Below, in pieces: positions 40,583-50,798 of a stretch of 64,000 nucleotides of DNA; position 1 is the stretch's first letter, and each line of letters opens with the position of its first letter. This DNA comes from an uncultured Prevotellaceae bacterium (GTDB lineage: Bacteria; Bacteroidota; Bacteroidia; Bacteroidales; Muribaculaceae), in NCBI GenBank assembly GCA_937916085.1, contig CALGGO010000070.1:1-64000 (forward strand). Direction: 5' to 3'. The notes beneath the pieces are model-generated. The model ran no database searches. It was given only the letters and a program-made list of their open reading frames with translations, and was not told the origin of the DNA. Both the position numbers and the translations under genes were made by a program.

Positions 40583-42835
40583 ATGAAAAAAATCTCCTTT
40601 CTTTTGGCTGTTCTCCTCTCGTTTGTGACGCTGAGGGCAGCGGTATATGGCGACGTGAACGGCGACGGTGAAGTCACTGCCGCCGATGTGACAGCAATCT
40701 ACGACGTGCTGCTAGGTAATAACGGCACCTATGAAACCACAGCCGATGTGAATGGCGACCAGGATGTGACAGCAGCCGACGTCACCTTGGTATATAGCAT
40801 TTTGCTTGGCAATATCACACCAGAGCCCGAGCGGGGCAGAATCTTTATCTGTGACAATGCCAGTTGGGGCGATATGGCGCTTTATGCTTGGCCAGAGCAG
40901 GGGTTGAGCGCCTGGCCCGGTATCCACCATAGTGGCACGACCGAGAAGGACGGCAAGACCTATTACCGCTTTGACCTGAGCGACGCCTATTATGGCAGTG
41001 CCCTCAACTATATCGCCAACAACTATGCCGCCGTGAATGGCGGCACCAACCGTCAGCTTGATTTGATGAGCAACTACGCTATGGGCGAGAACGACATCTA
41101 CCTCACCATCAGTGGCTCGGCGGGCAACTACAGCTATGTCGTTGATGATGATGGCACGCCGCCACCGGTAGTGTATCTGCACAGCGACTTGGACTGGGGC
41201 GACTATTGCCTCTATGTGTGGAAGAATGCCGCACCCGTGAGTGCTACTTGGCCTGGCGAGCACTACAGTTCCACCAAAACCATCGATGGCGAACTGTGGT
41301 ATGTCTTCAAGCTGTCCAAGGTTTATTACACCACCAGTGGCACCAATTGGATTTTGAACAATAACAACAACGGCAAGCAATATGACTTGATGCAGGACTT
41401 CAGCTATGATCAGGATATATATGTGCGCGTGGCAGCCGATGGGGCCTATACTGTCGCCGCCACTAGCGGCGGTGGCTCGGGAGGTGGCGATGTGGTCACA
41501 CCAAGCAACGTCAGTGACCTTGATGTGAGCAACACCACTGCCTTGACAAGTAAGAACCGCGTCATCTACGAGATGAACGTGGGAAGCTTCACCAGCGCCG
41601 GCACTTTTGCCGCTGCGCAAGCCAAACTCGGCGACCTGCGAAGCCTCGGCATCGACATTGTGTGGCTCATGCCCATCTACCCTCGTGGCGGAGGCATCAA
41701 CAGCCCGTATGCCGCCACCAATTTCAAGACCACCAACCCGAGCTACGGCACTATTGCACAGCTCAAGAGCTTTGTTGACCGCGCCCACGAACTGGGCATG
41801 GAGGTGATCCTCGACTGGGTGCCTAACCACACCGCCACCAATGCCGTGTGGGTAACCGAGCATCCCGAGTATTACACCACGCAAAACGGCGAGATGGTGC
41901 ATCCCAACAACTACAGCGACGTGTATCAGCTCAACTACGACAACCCCGACCTGTGCGAGGCGATGAACGAGTGCCTGCGGTTCTGGATTGACCAGGCGGG
42001 CGTTGATGGCTTCCGCTGCGACTACGTGTCGAGTCCCGCCATCCCTGCCAGCTATTGGGCAAGCACAATCCCAATGTTGCGCGACTATGCCAGCGGCAAA
42101 ACTATCACTATGGTTGCCGAGGCCGACATCGTGCGCGATGCCAGTAAACTGCTGAATGTGGGCTTCGACTACGACTATGCGTGGAACTTCCAGAGTGGCA
42201 AGTTGGAGCGCTTTGGTCCTAACGGCACCAGCGCGAGCACGTTGCAGGGCTACTGCCAGTCGTTCATCAGCGAGAGTCAGGGGAAAAGCTTCGACCGCAT
42301 GACCTACCTCACCAACCACGACCAGAACTACAACGACGGCGGCAAGACGCTGCAGAGCATGTATGGCGCCAACAAATATGCCTTTACTGCGCTCTATTTT
42401 ACCATTTACGGCATGCCACTGCTCTATAACGGTCAGGAAGTGGGCAACGACCAGATTCTAGACTATTTCCACGACACAAAAATCAACTGGAGCGCCACCG
42501 ATGCAAAGATGCAGAACACAATCGCCACACTCGTGGCTCTGAGGCACACCCAGCCAGCACTCGCCAACGGCACCGCCACCACGTTCCTTGCCAGCAGCAA
42601 TGCCAACGTGCTTGCCTACACCAAAACCAGCGGCGACAACACCGTGCTCGTGCTGATGAACCTCGGCAATATCGACGCTACAGCCACAATAGGCGGCATC
42701 ACCGCCGGCGACTACACCCAGTGGCTCGACAGCAGCACCATCGCCACAGGCACCACACAAGGCGATGTGACACTCACAGCCACCAGCACCTTCGCCCTCG
42801 ACGCTAAAGGCTACCGAGTCTTTGTTAAGAAATAG
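40583..42835 (+). CDS. Secreted GH13 alpha-amylase with dockerin-like and two CBM26-like modules
   Basis: 750 residues. Signal peptide MKKISFLLAVLLSFVTLRA; two dockerin-like repeats at about 22-75 (YGDVNGDGEVTAADVTAIYD, ADVNGDQDVTAADVTLVYSI); two CBM26-like starch modules at about 85-190 (MALYAWPEQGLSAWPGIHHS) and 193-295 (YCLYVWKNAAPVSATWPGEH); a Gly-rich linker; then the GH13 barrel from about 325. Catalytic residues are visible: Asp nucleophile in DGFRCDYV, Glu acid/base in MVAEADI, and Asp in YLTNHDQN. It would cut alpha-1,4-glucans outside the cell. The adjacent downstream gene carries two more modules of the same starch-binding type. Confidence 0.93.
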   Translation: MKKISFLLAVLLSFVTLRAAVYGDVNGDGEVTAADVTAIYDVLLGNNGTYETTADVNGDQDVTAADVTLVYSILLGNITPEPERGRIFICDNASWGDMALYAWPEQGLSAWPGIHHSGTTEKDGKTYYRFDLSDAYYGSALNYIANNYAAVNGGTNRQLDLMSNYAMGENDIYLTISGSAGNYSYVVDDDGTPPPVVYLHSDLDWGDYCLYVWKNAAPVSATWPGEHYSSTKTIDGELWYVFKLSKVYYTTSGTNWILNNNNNGKQYDLMQDFSYDQDIYVRVAADGAYTVAATSGGGSGGGDVVTPSNVSDLDVSNTTALTSKNRVIYEMNVGSFTSAGTFAAAQAKLGDLRSLGIDIVWLMPIYPRGGGINSPYAATNFKTTNPSYGTIAQLKSFVDRAHELGMEVILDWVPNHTATNAVWVTEHPEYYTTQNGEMVHPNNYSDVYQLNYDNPDLCEAMNECLRFWIDQAGVDGFRCDYVSSPAIPASYWASTIPMLRDYASGKTITMVAEADIVRDASKLLNVGFDYDYAWNFQSGKLERFGPNGTSASTLQGYCQSFISESQGKSFDRMTYLTNHDQNYNDGGKTLQSMYGANKYAFTALYFTIYGMPLLYNGQEVGNDQILDYFHDTKINWSATDAKMQNTIATLVALRHTQPALANGTATTFLASSNANVLAYTKTSGDNTVLVLMNLGNIDATATIGGITAGDYTQWLDSSTIATGTTQGDVTLTATSTFALDAKGYRVFVKK

Positions 42836-42968
42836 TGCCGCAACTGTACGCCGCATTGCGGCGCAATACACCAACAACACCCACTCGATTTTCAGCGAAG
42901 CGTCTCCATGATTCCTAATGACCGATTAGGGATAATGATGCCCTGCTGAACAGGAGGAATTAGTCTTT

Positions 42969-42996
42969 TGACCGATTGATTATCTTTAATCGGTCA
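42969..42996 (+). terminator. Hairpin terminator after the amylase
   Basis: Arms TGACCGATT (42969-42977) and AATCGGTCA (42988-42996) followed by TTTATGCTTGTTTT. Upstream, 42935-42955 repeats GACCGATTAGGG and has a small CCTG/CAGG hairpin. Confidence 0.65.
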
Positions 42997-43042
42997 TTTA
43001 TGCTTGTTTTGTGTATATTCTGTGATTTTTCACCTTAATTAA

Positions 43043-43073
43043 TTTGACTTTACAACTTTTATTAATATATTTG
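43043..43073 (+). promoter_or_regulatory. Promoter of the giant leucine-rich gene
   Basis: TTTG (43043-43046) and TATATTTG (43066-43073) with a 19-base spacer; leader about 60 bases. Confidence 0.78.
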
Positions 43074-43140
43074 CACGATATTTCAGTAATAGCGCCATGT
43101 AACAAATAACGGCAATTTATTAACAAAAACACATATTATC

Positions 43141-46100
43141 ATGAGAAAAAATCTTCTAACAAAAACCTGCACCGTGCTCCTGCTGGCACTCTTCGCCACA
43201 GCCTGGAGCAGCAATGCCTGGGCTCTCACTATCAACGTGAAAGCAAGCCAAGCCCCCTATGTTTACGCTTGGAATGGAAGCACCAACTATAACGGATCTT
43301 ACCCAGGCAATCAACTCACGCAAACTAGAACCGTTGGTGGCCAAACATGGTACTACATCGACATTGACGCTACTAGCGTTAATATCATTATTAGTAATAG
43401 TAGTGAAGTTAGCGAGGCCGATCAATCTAAGACTGATGATTTGGAAGGTATAGAAAGTACAAAATATTATTCTTATGACCCAACAAAAGCTCAGTCAAGC
43501 AGAGCTGAAAACCTAACAGATTATTTCAACTATCCAAATGGAGTAAACGATGAAGAAACCCCTTATGTTTATGTGGTTAATGTTAGTGGATGGTCTAAGG
43601 TTAATGCTTATGTTTGGGATGATAATGGCAATAACAATGGGACATATCCAGGCCCCGAAATGACTAAAATTGGCACCAATAGCCAAGGTTTCGATGTATA
43701 TAAATGGACGGGGGCTACTCCCGCCAATCCCACAGGTGTAAAATTTAGTAATGGCAACACTAATAGTGGTGACTTAACTTGGACCAATGGCGCTGTGTGG
43801 TCAAACTATAACAATAGTTTCTCCTATCAAGGTATTGTGAATGGTGTTTTACTCGATGCAGACCATTTCCCTGATGCAAACTTCCGAACCGCTCTTACTA
43901 CAGCAACTGGCGTGCAAGAAAATGGCATCATTGCCACCAAGAACGTGACAGAGCTCGACGTTAGTAATAGTAGTATCTCAGACCTTGAGGGTATAAGCAA
44001 TTTTACCAACCTCGAGGAGCTTTATGCACAAAATAATAGTATCAATACTAGTGTTGACTTGAAAAACAACAAGAAATTGCGCATCCTCAATGTCAGTGGA
44101 AATTCGGCAATCACTGGCTTTAGTGCCAACCATACACCATACGTTGATATCAACTTTGGTAATGGCAGCAACACGACAAATCTTGAAGAACTCTATTGCG
44201 CCAATTGCTCAATATTCTATGCAGGTGGTTTAGCATATAACACGGGTCTTAAGGTTTTGTCAATGCCTCATAATGTGCTTGACTACTTTGATGCTACTAA
44301 TACAATGAGTAAGTTGAGCAACCTAGAATACTTGGATATGAGTTATAACAAACTTACATCTGCACAAAGTTTATCTAACAATACAAAACTTATTTATGTT
44401 GACGTAAGCGAGAATCCGACATTCAAGAGTTATTTTGCTCATCTCGAAAATCTTACCCAACTTAAGACTTTCAAGGCTGCAAATTGTGGACTGACAGCAG
44501 ACCAAACAAAATATAGCAACGATAATGGCTATTTCCCTAATGAAAGTGTTGAATATGTTGATGTGAGTAATAACACAGCACTTAACACAATGTATTGTCC
44601 CGCTACTAACAACTTGAAGACTATCATTGCAAACGGATGTACTGACTTGGGAGGATCTTCATCATCATGGGCACTTTCACCCACTTATGGCGGTACTTAC
44701 TTGCCAAGAATGACACACCTTGAGCATCTTGAGCTAAATAATGTTAACCTTTATTTGAATACTGGCAATGCGACATACGGACTTTTTAGTATTATTACCC
44801 CAAGCGTTGCCCCGAACCTGCATTACATCGATTTGAGCAATGACCAATTGGGTAGCGCCGCAAAGCCTACATTTGCTTTTCCAGCCCTTGACACACTGCT
44901 GATCAATGACAACCCTGGTCTTACTTCATTGACAATTACAAGTCTCAGTAATCCTGAGAAATTGAACCTTGATGTTACAAATGACGCTGCACTCACTACA
45001 CTTGCTATAACTAATAGTGGTATGACTCAGTCAACCATGCCCACCATTGCGGCTACCGGTGCGACATCACTTTATAAACTTGATTTGAGTGACAATGCGT
45101 TTACCGATGTTCCTACTACTGGTATTTCATCGCTTACAACGCTTGTGATGAATAACAACCAGTTGAGCGACATAAATGTTAGTGAGAGTAATATCCAATA
45201 CCTCTACGCCCAGAGTAACAACTTTGCTAGTGACTACACTCTGCCGGTGACTTCGCTTGTGGGTCTCGACCTTGGCAATAACGGGTTCACAAAGTTTACT
45301 GCGACGATGGCGGATGCCATCACCGATGAGTGGGCGATAGACTATACACAGACTCCACCTGTGACGATTCAGGCTAATGCCGATGAGAGTGATGGCAGCA
45401 ACACAACGTTGCAGGCTCTGCACCTTGGTGGCAACACTTCGCTTGAGACTGTGACGGTAAACGGCTTTAAGGGTCTTACCAAGCTTGCTAGCGACAATGA
45501 CATGACTAGCGATAAGGGTAAGGGTCTGTATGTGAAGGACAATACTGCCATCAAGACCCTCGACATCTCCAACAACCGCATTGAGATTCTGGGTCAGGAT
45601 GGCTCGCTTAGTGGTCTAAGTGCCCTTGAGGAGTTGAACGCGAGCCACAACAAGCTCCTCACGCTCACCAATTTCAGTGCAGTGGGCAGTAGTTCGGGAG
45701 ATGCTCGCACTGCTTATGGCAATGGCACTTACATCGCTTCCACTTGCCCCAATATAGAGGACTTGACAGGTCTTAAGAAGCTTAACCTAAGCTATAACCT
45801 GCTCAGTGACTCCATCCACCTTGCCAAGAACACCAATCTCGAGTGGCTTGACGTGAGCCACAACCGCACTATCACCGAGCGTGCTGCGGGATTAACGCAG
45901 TATTACCGAGATACCAAGGATGGCACCTTTAAAGCTTGGAAAGAGACGACATGGACAACCGAGATGGACCAATACACTAACGACCTCAACGACACCATCG
46001 GTCTTCGCATGCTTGACCTCTACAACCAGGCTAAGCTTGAGTATCTCGACATCAGCTACACCAATATCGAGAACACCGCCAAGACTAGAGTCCATGTCAA

Positions 46101-47994
46101 CAACCGCGTGGGTCCCGAGAACTTGACTAAAAATACGCAGGCAAGCAGCAACGGCGAGAAGGTTGGTCGCTGGGGCGTACCTCGCTTTGTGTTAGTGAAT
46201 CACTGCTCCGCTCTCGTGGAATTCCACACTAACTACAATGCCATGAAGTCGCTGGGTATAGGTAGTGAACCAGAATCATATAGTTCTACTAACGGAGGAG
46301 CTATCACTGGTTGTCCCAACCTTGAGGTGCTCGAAGCGATTGAATGTAGAGGTCAAGACCCAAAAATCATGCAGGGCGAGATAACCATCAGCCAGCGCAA
46401 CCCCAAGATGCGTTACTACAATGTGAAAAACAGTAATTTTGACAAGGTGAATCCATACTCTACATTGCTCTCTAATTACAGCCCTAGTGGTCAGAACCTT
46501 GAGACGCTCATCGTTGACGGTAACTATACTAAGGACAATGCTTCTCATTGGAACTTGACCGATGCCGGCACCCTCGACGTGAGCAACAATCCCAAGCTGG
46601 TGAACCTGCAAGCCAACAAGTGTCCAAACCTCATCACTGTGAAAGCCAATGGGCTTGCCGACCTTGACATAGTGAGTGTGACACAAGACACTACTGTCAC
46701 CACAGTCAATAACGAGACGGTCACCACCAAGCTTGCGGAACTCTATGTGGATCACGACGCTATTCTTGACGAGGTGCTCGGTCTTGAGACACTGAGTGCA
46801 CTCAGCGTTTATCATGCCAACGACAGCCACTTCACCAGCGATTTTGTGATGCCAGCAGCCGCCAAGTCAACTCTCACCGACCTGCGTGTGGGCAATGAGA
46901 ATCTGAGTTATGCTGAGACTCGCAACAACTTGACTGCCGTGAACTTAACTGACTACACTGCCGTTCAGCACCTCGAGACTCAGAATAACCCATCGGTAGC
47001 GGCTCTTGACATCACAGGATTCAAGAATTCACTGGTACATATCGACTTTGCCAATAACCACATTGACAATGATGGCATAGGCGTCGGCAATCTTAGTGAG
47101 CTGCCCGCCCTTACCTACTTCAGCTGCTCTAACGACAGCAAGTGGAGTGAGAATGCCGGCAACAGCCTCACTGACCTGATTTTGACGCAGTCATCAGGTA
47201 TTCAAGAAATCTATGCCAACAATAACGACCTGCACAAGATCACGGGCTCGTTCAGCAACTTGACCAACATCGAGTTTGCCCACAACCACATCAACGGCAT
47301 TGACTTGAGTGCGGCAAGTGAGAACGAAAACCTCGATATCAACGGCGAGGATAACGGTCGTGACATCCTTGCCGATTGCGCTTATTTTGCTGTGAAGGAG
47401 AACGGTGAGGTAGTAAATTATAAGGTTTACTTCTTCCAACTTGACCCTAATGTGACTGGTAACGGCACTGTGCTCACTATGAAAGAGAGCGAAGACTCAG
47501 AGGGCACAACTCGCCATCTTGGTACTGACGGATTAGTTATGGACAATATCACAGATTGGACAAGTGACGCTGCTGAGCTTACTAGCACCAATAGCAAAGG
47601 TACAATAAGTCCCGATGACATGAGTGCTCTTGACCCCGAACAGGTGCCAGGCACTATCGTAGTGCTCAAAGCAAATGAGAATGGCGATGCAGCCTATGGC
47701 ACAGCAAAATACAGCTACGACAACGGCACAGGCACAGCGAGCTCGTTCTATCTCAAATGGGAGAGCAGTGGCACGCCCACAGCTATCAGTGAGATAAATG
47801 CTGAGGGCGGCGTTAGCATTGCCAACACCTATGGCGACCTCACCATAACTGGCAAGGACGACACTGTGGTGGGCGTTTATGACCTCAATGGTCGTCAGGT
47901 TGCCAGCGAGACCATCAGCGGTGGCAAGCTCACCATCGACGGTCTCTCACCAGGCATCTACATCGTGAACGGCGTGAAAGTGCTAGTGAAGTAA
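43141..47994 (+). CDS. Giant secreted leucine-rich-repeat protein with two CBM26-like modules
   Basis: 1617 residues. Signal peptide MRKNLLTKTCTVLLLALFAT... to about 28; two starch-module-like repeats at about 30-110 (PYVYAWNGSTNYNGSYPGNQ) and 140-225 (VNAYVWDDNGNNNGTYPGPE); then a FPDANFRTALTTATGV segment typical before internalin-like repeats; leucine-rich repeats over about 1200 residues (TELDVSNSSISDLEGISNFT, LEYLDMSYNKLTSAQSLSNN, LEWLDVSHNRTITERAAG); and a C-terminal sorting-type tail (VVGVYDLNGRQVASETISGG, LSPGIYIVNGVKVLVK). It is probably surface-exposed. Next to the amylase it may bind starch granules or present them. The stretch around 43360-45200 is richer in A and T than the 3' half. 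Confidence 0.85.
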   Translation: MRKNLLTKTCTVLLLALFATAWSSNAWALTINVKASQAPYVYAWNGSTNYNGSYPGNQLTQTRTVGGQTWYYIDIDATSVNIIISNSSEVSEADQSKTDDLEGIESTKYYSYDPTKAQSSRAENLTDYFNYPNGVNDEETPYVYVVNVSGWSKVNAYVWDDNGNNNGTYPGPEMTKIGTNSQGFDVYKWTGATPANPTGVKFSNGNTNSGDLTWTNGAVWSNYNNSFSYQGIVNGVLLDADHFPDANFRTALTTATGVQENGIIATKNVTELDVSNSSISDLEGISNFTNLEELYAQNNSINTSVDLKNNKKLRILNVSGNSAITGFSANHTPYVDINFGNGSNTTNLEELYCANCSIFYAGGLAYNTGLKVLSMPHNVLDYFDATNTMSKLSNLEYLDMSYNKLTSAQSLSNNTKLIYVDVSENPTFKSYFAHLENLTQLKTFKAANCGLTADQTKYSNDNGYFPNESVEYVDVSNNTALNTMYCPATNNLKTIIANGCTDLGGSSSSWALSPTYGGTYLPRMTHLEHLELNNVNLYLNTGNATYGLFSIITPSVAPNLHYIDLSNDQLGSAAKPTFAFPALDTLLINDNPGLTSLTITSLSNPEKLNLDVTNDAALTTLAITNSGMTQSTMPTIAATGATSLYKLDLSDNAFTDVPTTGISSLTTLVMNNNQLSDINVSESNIQYLYAQSNNFASDYTLPVTSLVGLDLGNNGFTKFTATMADAITDEWAIDYTQTPPVTIQANADESDGSNTTLQALHLGGNTSLETVTVNGFKGLTKLASDNDMTSDKGKGLYVKDNTAIKTLDISNNRIEILGQDGSLSGLSALEELNASHNKLLTLTNFSAVGSSSGDARTAYGNGTYIASTCPNIEDLTGLKKLNLSYNLLSDSIHLAKNTNLEWLDVSHNRTITERAAGLTQYYRDTKDGTFKAWKETTWTTEMDQYTNDLNDTIGLRMLDLYNQAKLEYLDISYTNIENTAKTRVHVNNRVGPENLTKNTQASSNGEKVGRWGVPRFVLVNHCSALVEFHTNYNAMKSLGIGSEPESYSSTNGGAITGCPNLEVLEAIECRGQDPKIMQGEITISQRNPKMRYYNVKNSNFDKVNPYSTLLSNYSPSGQNLETLIVDGNYTKDNASHWNLTDAGTLDVSNNPKLVNLQANKCPNLITVKANGLADLDIVSVTQDTTVTTVNNETVTTKLAELYVDHDAILDEVLGLETLSALSVYHANDSHFTSDFVMPAAAKSTLTDLRVGNENLSYAETRNNLTAVNLTDYTAVQHLETQNNPSVAALDITGFKNSLVHIDFANNHIDNDGIGVGNLSELPALTYFSCSNDSKWSENAGNSLTDLILTQSSGIQEIYANNNDLHKITGSFSNLTNIEFAHNHINGIDLSAASENENLDINGEDNGRDILADCAYFAVKENGEVVNYKVYFFQLDPNVTGNGTVLTMKESEDSEGTTRHLGTDGLVMDNITDWTSDAAELTSTNSKGTISPDDMSALDPEQVPGTIVVLKANENGDAAYGTAKYSYDNGTGTASSFYLKWESSGTPTAISEINAEGGVSIANTYGDLTITGKDDTVVGVYDLNGRQVASETISGGKLTIDGLSPGIYIVNGVKVLVK

Positions 47995-48016
47995 AAGGTA
48001 ACTATAATCTATAACA

Positions 48017-48049
48017 TGAAAGGGCTGCCAAGCGAGGTGGCCCTTTTCA
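48017..48049 (+). terminator. Hairpin terminator
   Basis: TGAAAGGGC (48017-48025) pairs with GCCCTTTTCA (48040-48049), allowing one bulge, 22 bases after the stop of the leucine-rich gene. Confidence 0.7.
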
Positions 48050-48072
48050 TTACTTGGTGTTATCGAGATATT

Positions 48073-48148
48073 CTAGACTTTCTAGTTTTTCTAGATATAC
48101 TAGATTTTCTAGATATTCTAGACATTCTAGACATTCTAGATTTTCTAG
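48073..48148. repeat. CTAG array 4, nine copies at 9-base period
   Basis: CTAG occurs at 48073, 48082, 48091, 48100, 48109, 48118, 48127, 48136 and 48145, without a single break in register. The variable bases between are mostly A and T. It is the longest of the five arrays. Confidence 0.97.
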
Positions 48149-48223
48149 ATGATACTCACTAGATTTTATTTTAAACCTTTTATTATTACTCAAGTCTTAT
48201 CTAAAACAAAAAAAAGAATAATA

Positions 48224-48970
48224 ATGAGGAAGACATTTTTATTAGTATTTGTGGTTCTTGGTTTAGTGCTGTCTCCACTGGTTAATGCCTTGAATATCAC
48301 CAATGAGACGCTGAATTATCAGGTCGTTTATCACTGGGGCATCGTGTGGAAGCATGCTGCCGATGCCACACTCACCACCACTAAGACCGCCAATGGCTAT
48401 AGCTCGCGCCTGACGGGAAAGACCCGCTCGTGGGCCGACAAAATATATACCGTGCGCGACACCCTGAAATGCACGATGACAAGCAATTTCAGGCCTCTCA
48501 AGTATGAGAAATTCACCCACGAAAGAAGCTACTATGCCCATGATATCGTGGAGTTCACCAACTATGGCGCCAGCACTTCGGCGCAGTGTACGCGCTACCG
48601 CAAGAACAAGCCTACCGCGAACCTCAGCCTTAGCGCCAACGGCGTGGCATACGATATGTTGAGTGTGTTTTTCATGCTTCGTAATATCGATTTCGATAAG
48701 ATGAAGTCGGGTAACACTTACAGTACCTGGATCTTCTCGGGAAAAGAGAAGGAGATTCTTACTGTAAAGTATGTGAACATTGAGCAAATCAAGCTCAGGG
48801 ACAAGTCCAAACATCAGGCTTACCACATCAAGCTCAAGTTCACCCAAGACAACGGCAAGAAGTCGAGCGACGACATCGACGCCTACATATCTACCGACGA
48901 TCAGCGCATACCGCTCATGGTGGTGGGCAAGCTGCCAGTGGGGGAGATAAAGTGTTACTACGCTCGCTAG
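48224..48970 (+). CDS. DUF3108 domain protein, secreted
   Basis: 248 residues from ATG 48224. Signal peptide MRKTFLLVFVVLGLVLSPLVNA, then the DUF3108 pattern: LNYQVVYHWGIVWKHAADAT, YSSRLTGKTRSWADKIYTVR DT, LKYEKFTHERSYYAHDIVEF, VAYDMLSVFFMLRNID, and DAYISTDDQRIPLMVVGKLP. Proteins of this type are exported beta-barrel-like folds of unknown role, common in Bacteroidetes and Proteobacteria. The start was chosen for its signal peptide; upstream frame to 48149 reads through the CTAG array region. Confidence 0.85.
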   Translation: MRKTFLLVFVVLGLVLSPLVNALNITNETLNYQVVYHWGIVWKHAADATLTTTKTANGYSSRLTGKTRSWADKIYTVRDTLKCTMTSNFRPLKYEKFTHERSYYAHDIVEFTNYGASTSAQCTRYRKNKPTANLSLSANGVAYDMLSVFFMLRNIDFDKMKSGNTYSTWIFSGKEKEILTVKYVNIEQIKLRDKSKHQAYHIKLKFTQDNGKKSSDDIDAYISTDDQRIPLMVVGKLPVGEIKCYYAR

Positions 48971-49058
48971 CGCGAGCTAGTTAGCCGCTTCGCTAGTTTG
49001 CCGCTCGCGTTGCTCGCTAGTTAGCTGAACGGCTAACTAGTGAGCGCAGCGTCACGGC
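48971..49058. repeat. GC-rich word repeats with hairpin
   Basis: Contains GCCGCTCGCGTTGCTCGCTAG (49000-49020; last base onward shared) also found at 53806 and, with one change, at 53831. GCTCGCTAGTTAGC (49012-49025) pairs with GCTAACTAGTGAGC (49032-49045) with one mismatch, between convergent genes, so it may end transcription. Confidence 0.75.
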
Positions 49059-50741
49059 TTACTTCTCAATTTCCTTCACTCGCAGGTAGTCTCCGCTGCC
49101 TTTGACGATGGCGTCGAAGTAGTCTTGTGTGTAGCCACCGAACTTGGGCTGCACTGGGCTGCCGTAGGCGTTGCGCTCAAACTCGCCGTCTTTCTCCTTC
49201 TTGATATTGCCGTCGAGGAACTTCACGAAGAGATACTTGGCGAGGTCTTGATATTTGGTAAGATAATCATGGGCGCTGTTTACGCTGTAGTTGGTCAGGA
49301 ACTCAATAGACTCCGAGGCGTTGCTCTTGTAGATGGCGGCAGCCTTGGCCTCCACCTGTGGTTGCTGGGCGGCAAACGCATCCTCAAGCCCCTGCTGCAC
49401 ACGTCGCACGTCGGGGATCATCTGCGAGTAGCGGTGATAGCACTGGTTGGCAATCAAGTTGTTAACCCAGAATGCGGCATCGAAGTCGAAGTTGTAGAGG
49501 TCGCCCTTGCCCTCACGGAAACAGTCGGGCACCTCGTTGATGCAGCAGTACATAGGCACGAATACGGCGGTGTTAGCATCGTCAACGGCAAACCAGATGA
49601 TGCCTCCCACTGGGTCGGGGAGCCAAGAACGCATCTGTGTGCAGAACACGAAGCCTGTCTGCTGTGTGGCGATGGCGCGCTCATGGCAGTAGGTCACACC
49701 ATCAACCTCAAACTCCATTGGACGGTAGCGGTAAGGCACGCCAAAGTAGTTCTTTGCGCCTGGGTCTTGAGTCATGTCGTAAGGAGTGCCCTCGAAATGG
49801 TCGCGCATCATGTTCTGCATATCGCGCACGCTCACCAGCTTGTCGGGCTTGACATATAGAGGCATAATCTCGGCACCCTTCTTGCCTTCGAGATAAGGCA
49901 GATAGCGGTCCATGCCCGAGGCGAACCTGTTGAAGAACGACCAAGCGCGGGCATCGCAGCCACGCAGTGTGCCATAGTCGGGTGGGCAGTAGGTGAGCGA
50001 GAAGTCGAAGTCCTCGTCCTTGCCGTTGTACCATCCCATCTTGCGGGCAAACGACACTACGTCCTTGCTGTATAGGCAGTTGGCTTTATCTTTGAAAGGA
50101 ATCTTATGGATGCGGGCCTGGTTGGCGTGTCCCGAGATGCAGTCGTCGGGAATGCGAATGGCTACCCACACGGCGCCTTTCTCGGCGCTGCCCTTGCCAA
50201 TCATCTCCAGCACCCACACTTCATTGGGGTCGCCAATCGAGAACGACTCGCCCTCGCTGGCGTAGCCATACTTCTCCACCAGGTCGGTCATCACCGTGAT
50301 GGCCTCGCGGGCGGTCTTGGCGCGTTGCAGGGCGATGTAGATAAGGCTTCCGTAGTCCACTATCGACCGTCCTGTGGTGTCTTCGCACTCGTGTCGTCCG
50401 CCCCATGTCGATTCGGCAACGGTCACCTGATGCTCGTTGATATTGCCCACCACTTTATAGGTGTGCGCCACTTCGGGAATCTCACCAAGATGTTTTCCAG
50501 AGTCCCAGTCGATAATCTTGCGCATCTCGCCTGCCTTGTGGTCGGCGGCGGGGATATACTCAAGAAATCCAAAAAGGGTGTGAGAGTCGGCGGCATAGGT
50601 TATAAACGTCGAGCCATCGACGGTGGCCTTCTTGCCGGCGATAAGGTTGGTACAGGCTTGCGACTGCGCGCTCCAGCCCATAATCAGTGCCACAACAGCC
50701 ATCAGGCCCACGGCACGAAATTTAGAAGATAGATGTTTCAT
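49059..50741 (-). CDS. C69-family dipeptidase
   Basis: 560 residues. Signal peptide MKHLSSKFRAVGLMAVVALI to ...SQA, directly followed by CTNLIAGKKATVDGSTF; after processing, the Cys becomes the N-terminal nucleophile of this Ntn-hydrolase family. Other family marks are TYAADSHTLFG, VAESTWGGRHECEDTTGRSI, GESFSIGDPNEVWVLEMIGK and the late FVPMYCCINEVPDCF. It would cleave dipeptides in the periplasm. It forms a single minus-strand gene; CTAG array 5 lies just upstream. Confidence 0.92.
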   Translation of the reverse strand: MKHLSSKFRAVGLMAVVALIMGWSAQSQACTNLIAGKKATVDGSTFITYAADSHTLFGFLEYIPAADHKAGEMRKIIDWDSGKHLGEIPEVAHTYKVVGNINEHQVTVAESTWGGRHECEDTTGRSIVDYGSLIYIALQRAKTAREAITVMTDLVEKYGYASEGESFSIGDPNEVWVLEMIGKGSAEKGAVWVAIRIPDDCISGHANQARIHKIPFKDKANCLYSKDVVSFARKMGWYNGKDEDFDFSLTYCPPDYGTLRGCDARAWSFFNRFASGMDRYLPYLEGKKGAEIMPLYVKPDKLVSVRDMQNMMRDHFEGTPYDMTQDPGAKNYFGVPYRYRPMEFEVDGVTYCHERAIATQQTGFVFCTQMRSWLPDPVGGIIWFAVDDANTAVFVPMYCCINEVPDCFREGKGDLYNFDFDAAFWVNNLIANQCYHRYSQMIPDVRRVQQGLEDAFAAQQPQVEAKAAAIYKSNASESIEFLTNYSVNSAHDYLTKYQDLAKYLFVKFLDGNIKKEKDGEFERNAYGSPVQPKFGGYTQDYFDAIVKGSGDYLRVKEIEK

Positions 50742-50798
50742 AGTTTATGTGTTTTGTGTTTTTAGTTTTTAGTTATCAGTTTTGAGTTGTCAGTTTCT

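Noticed and set aside
40712..42319. 535-codon open frame antisense to the amylase
   Set aside because: It is the complement frame of a well-supported GH13 gene; its His/Val/Ala-rich composition is typical of antisense frames in such DNA.
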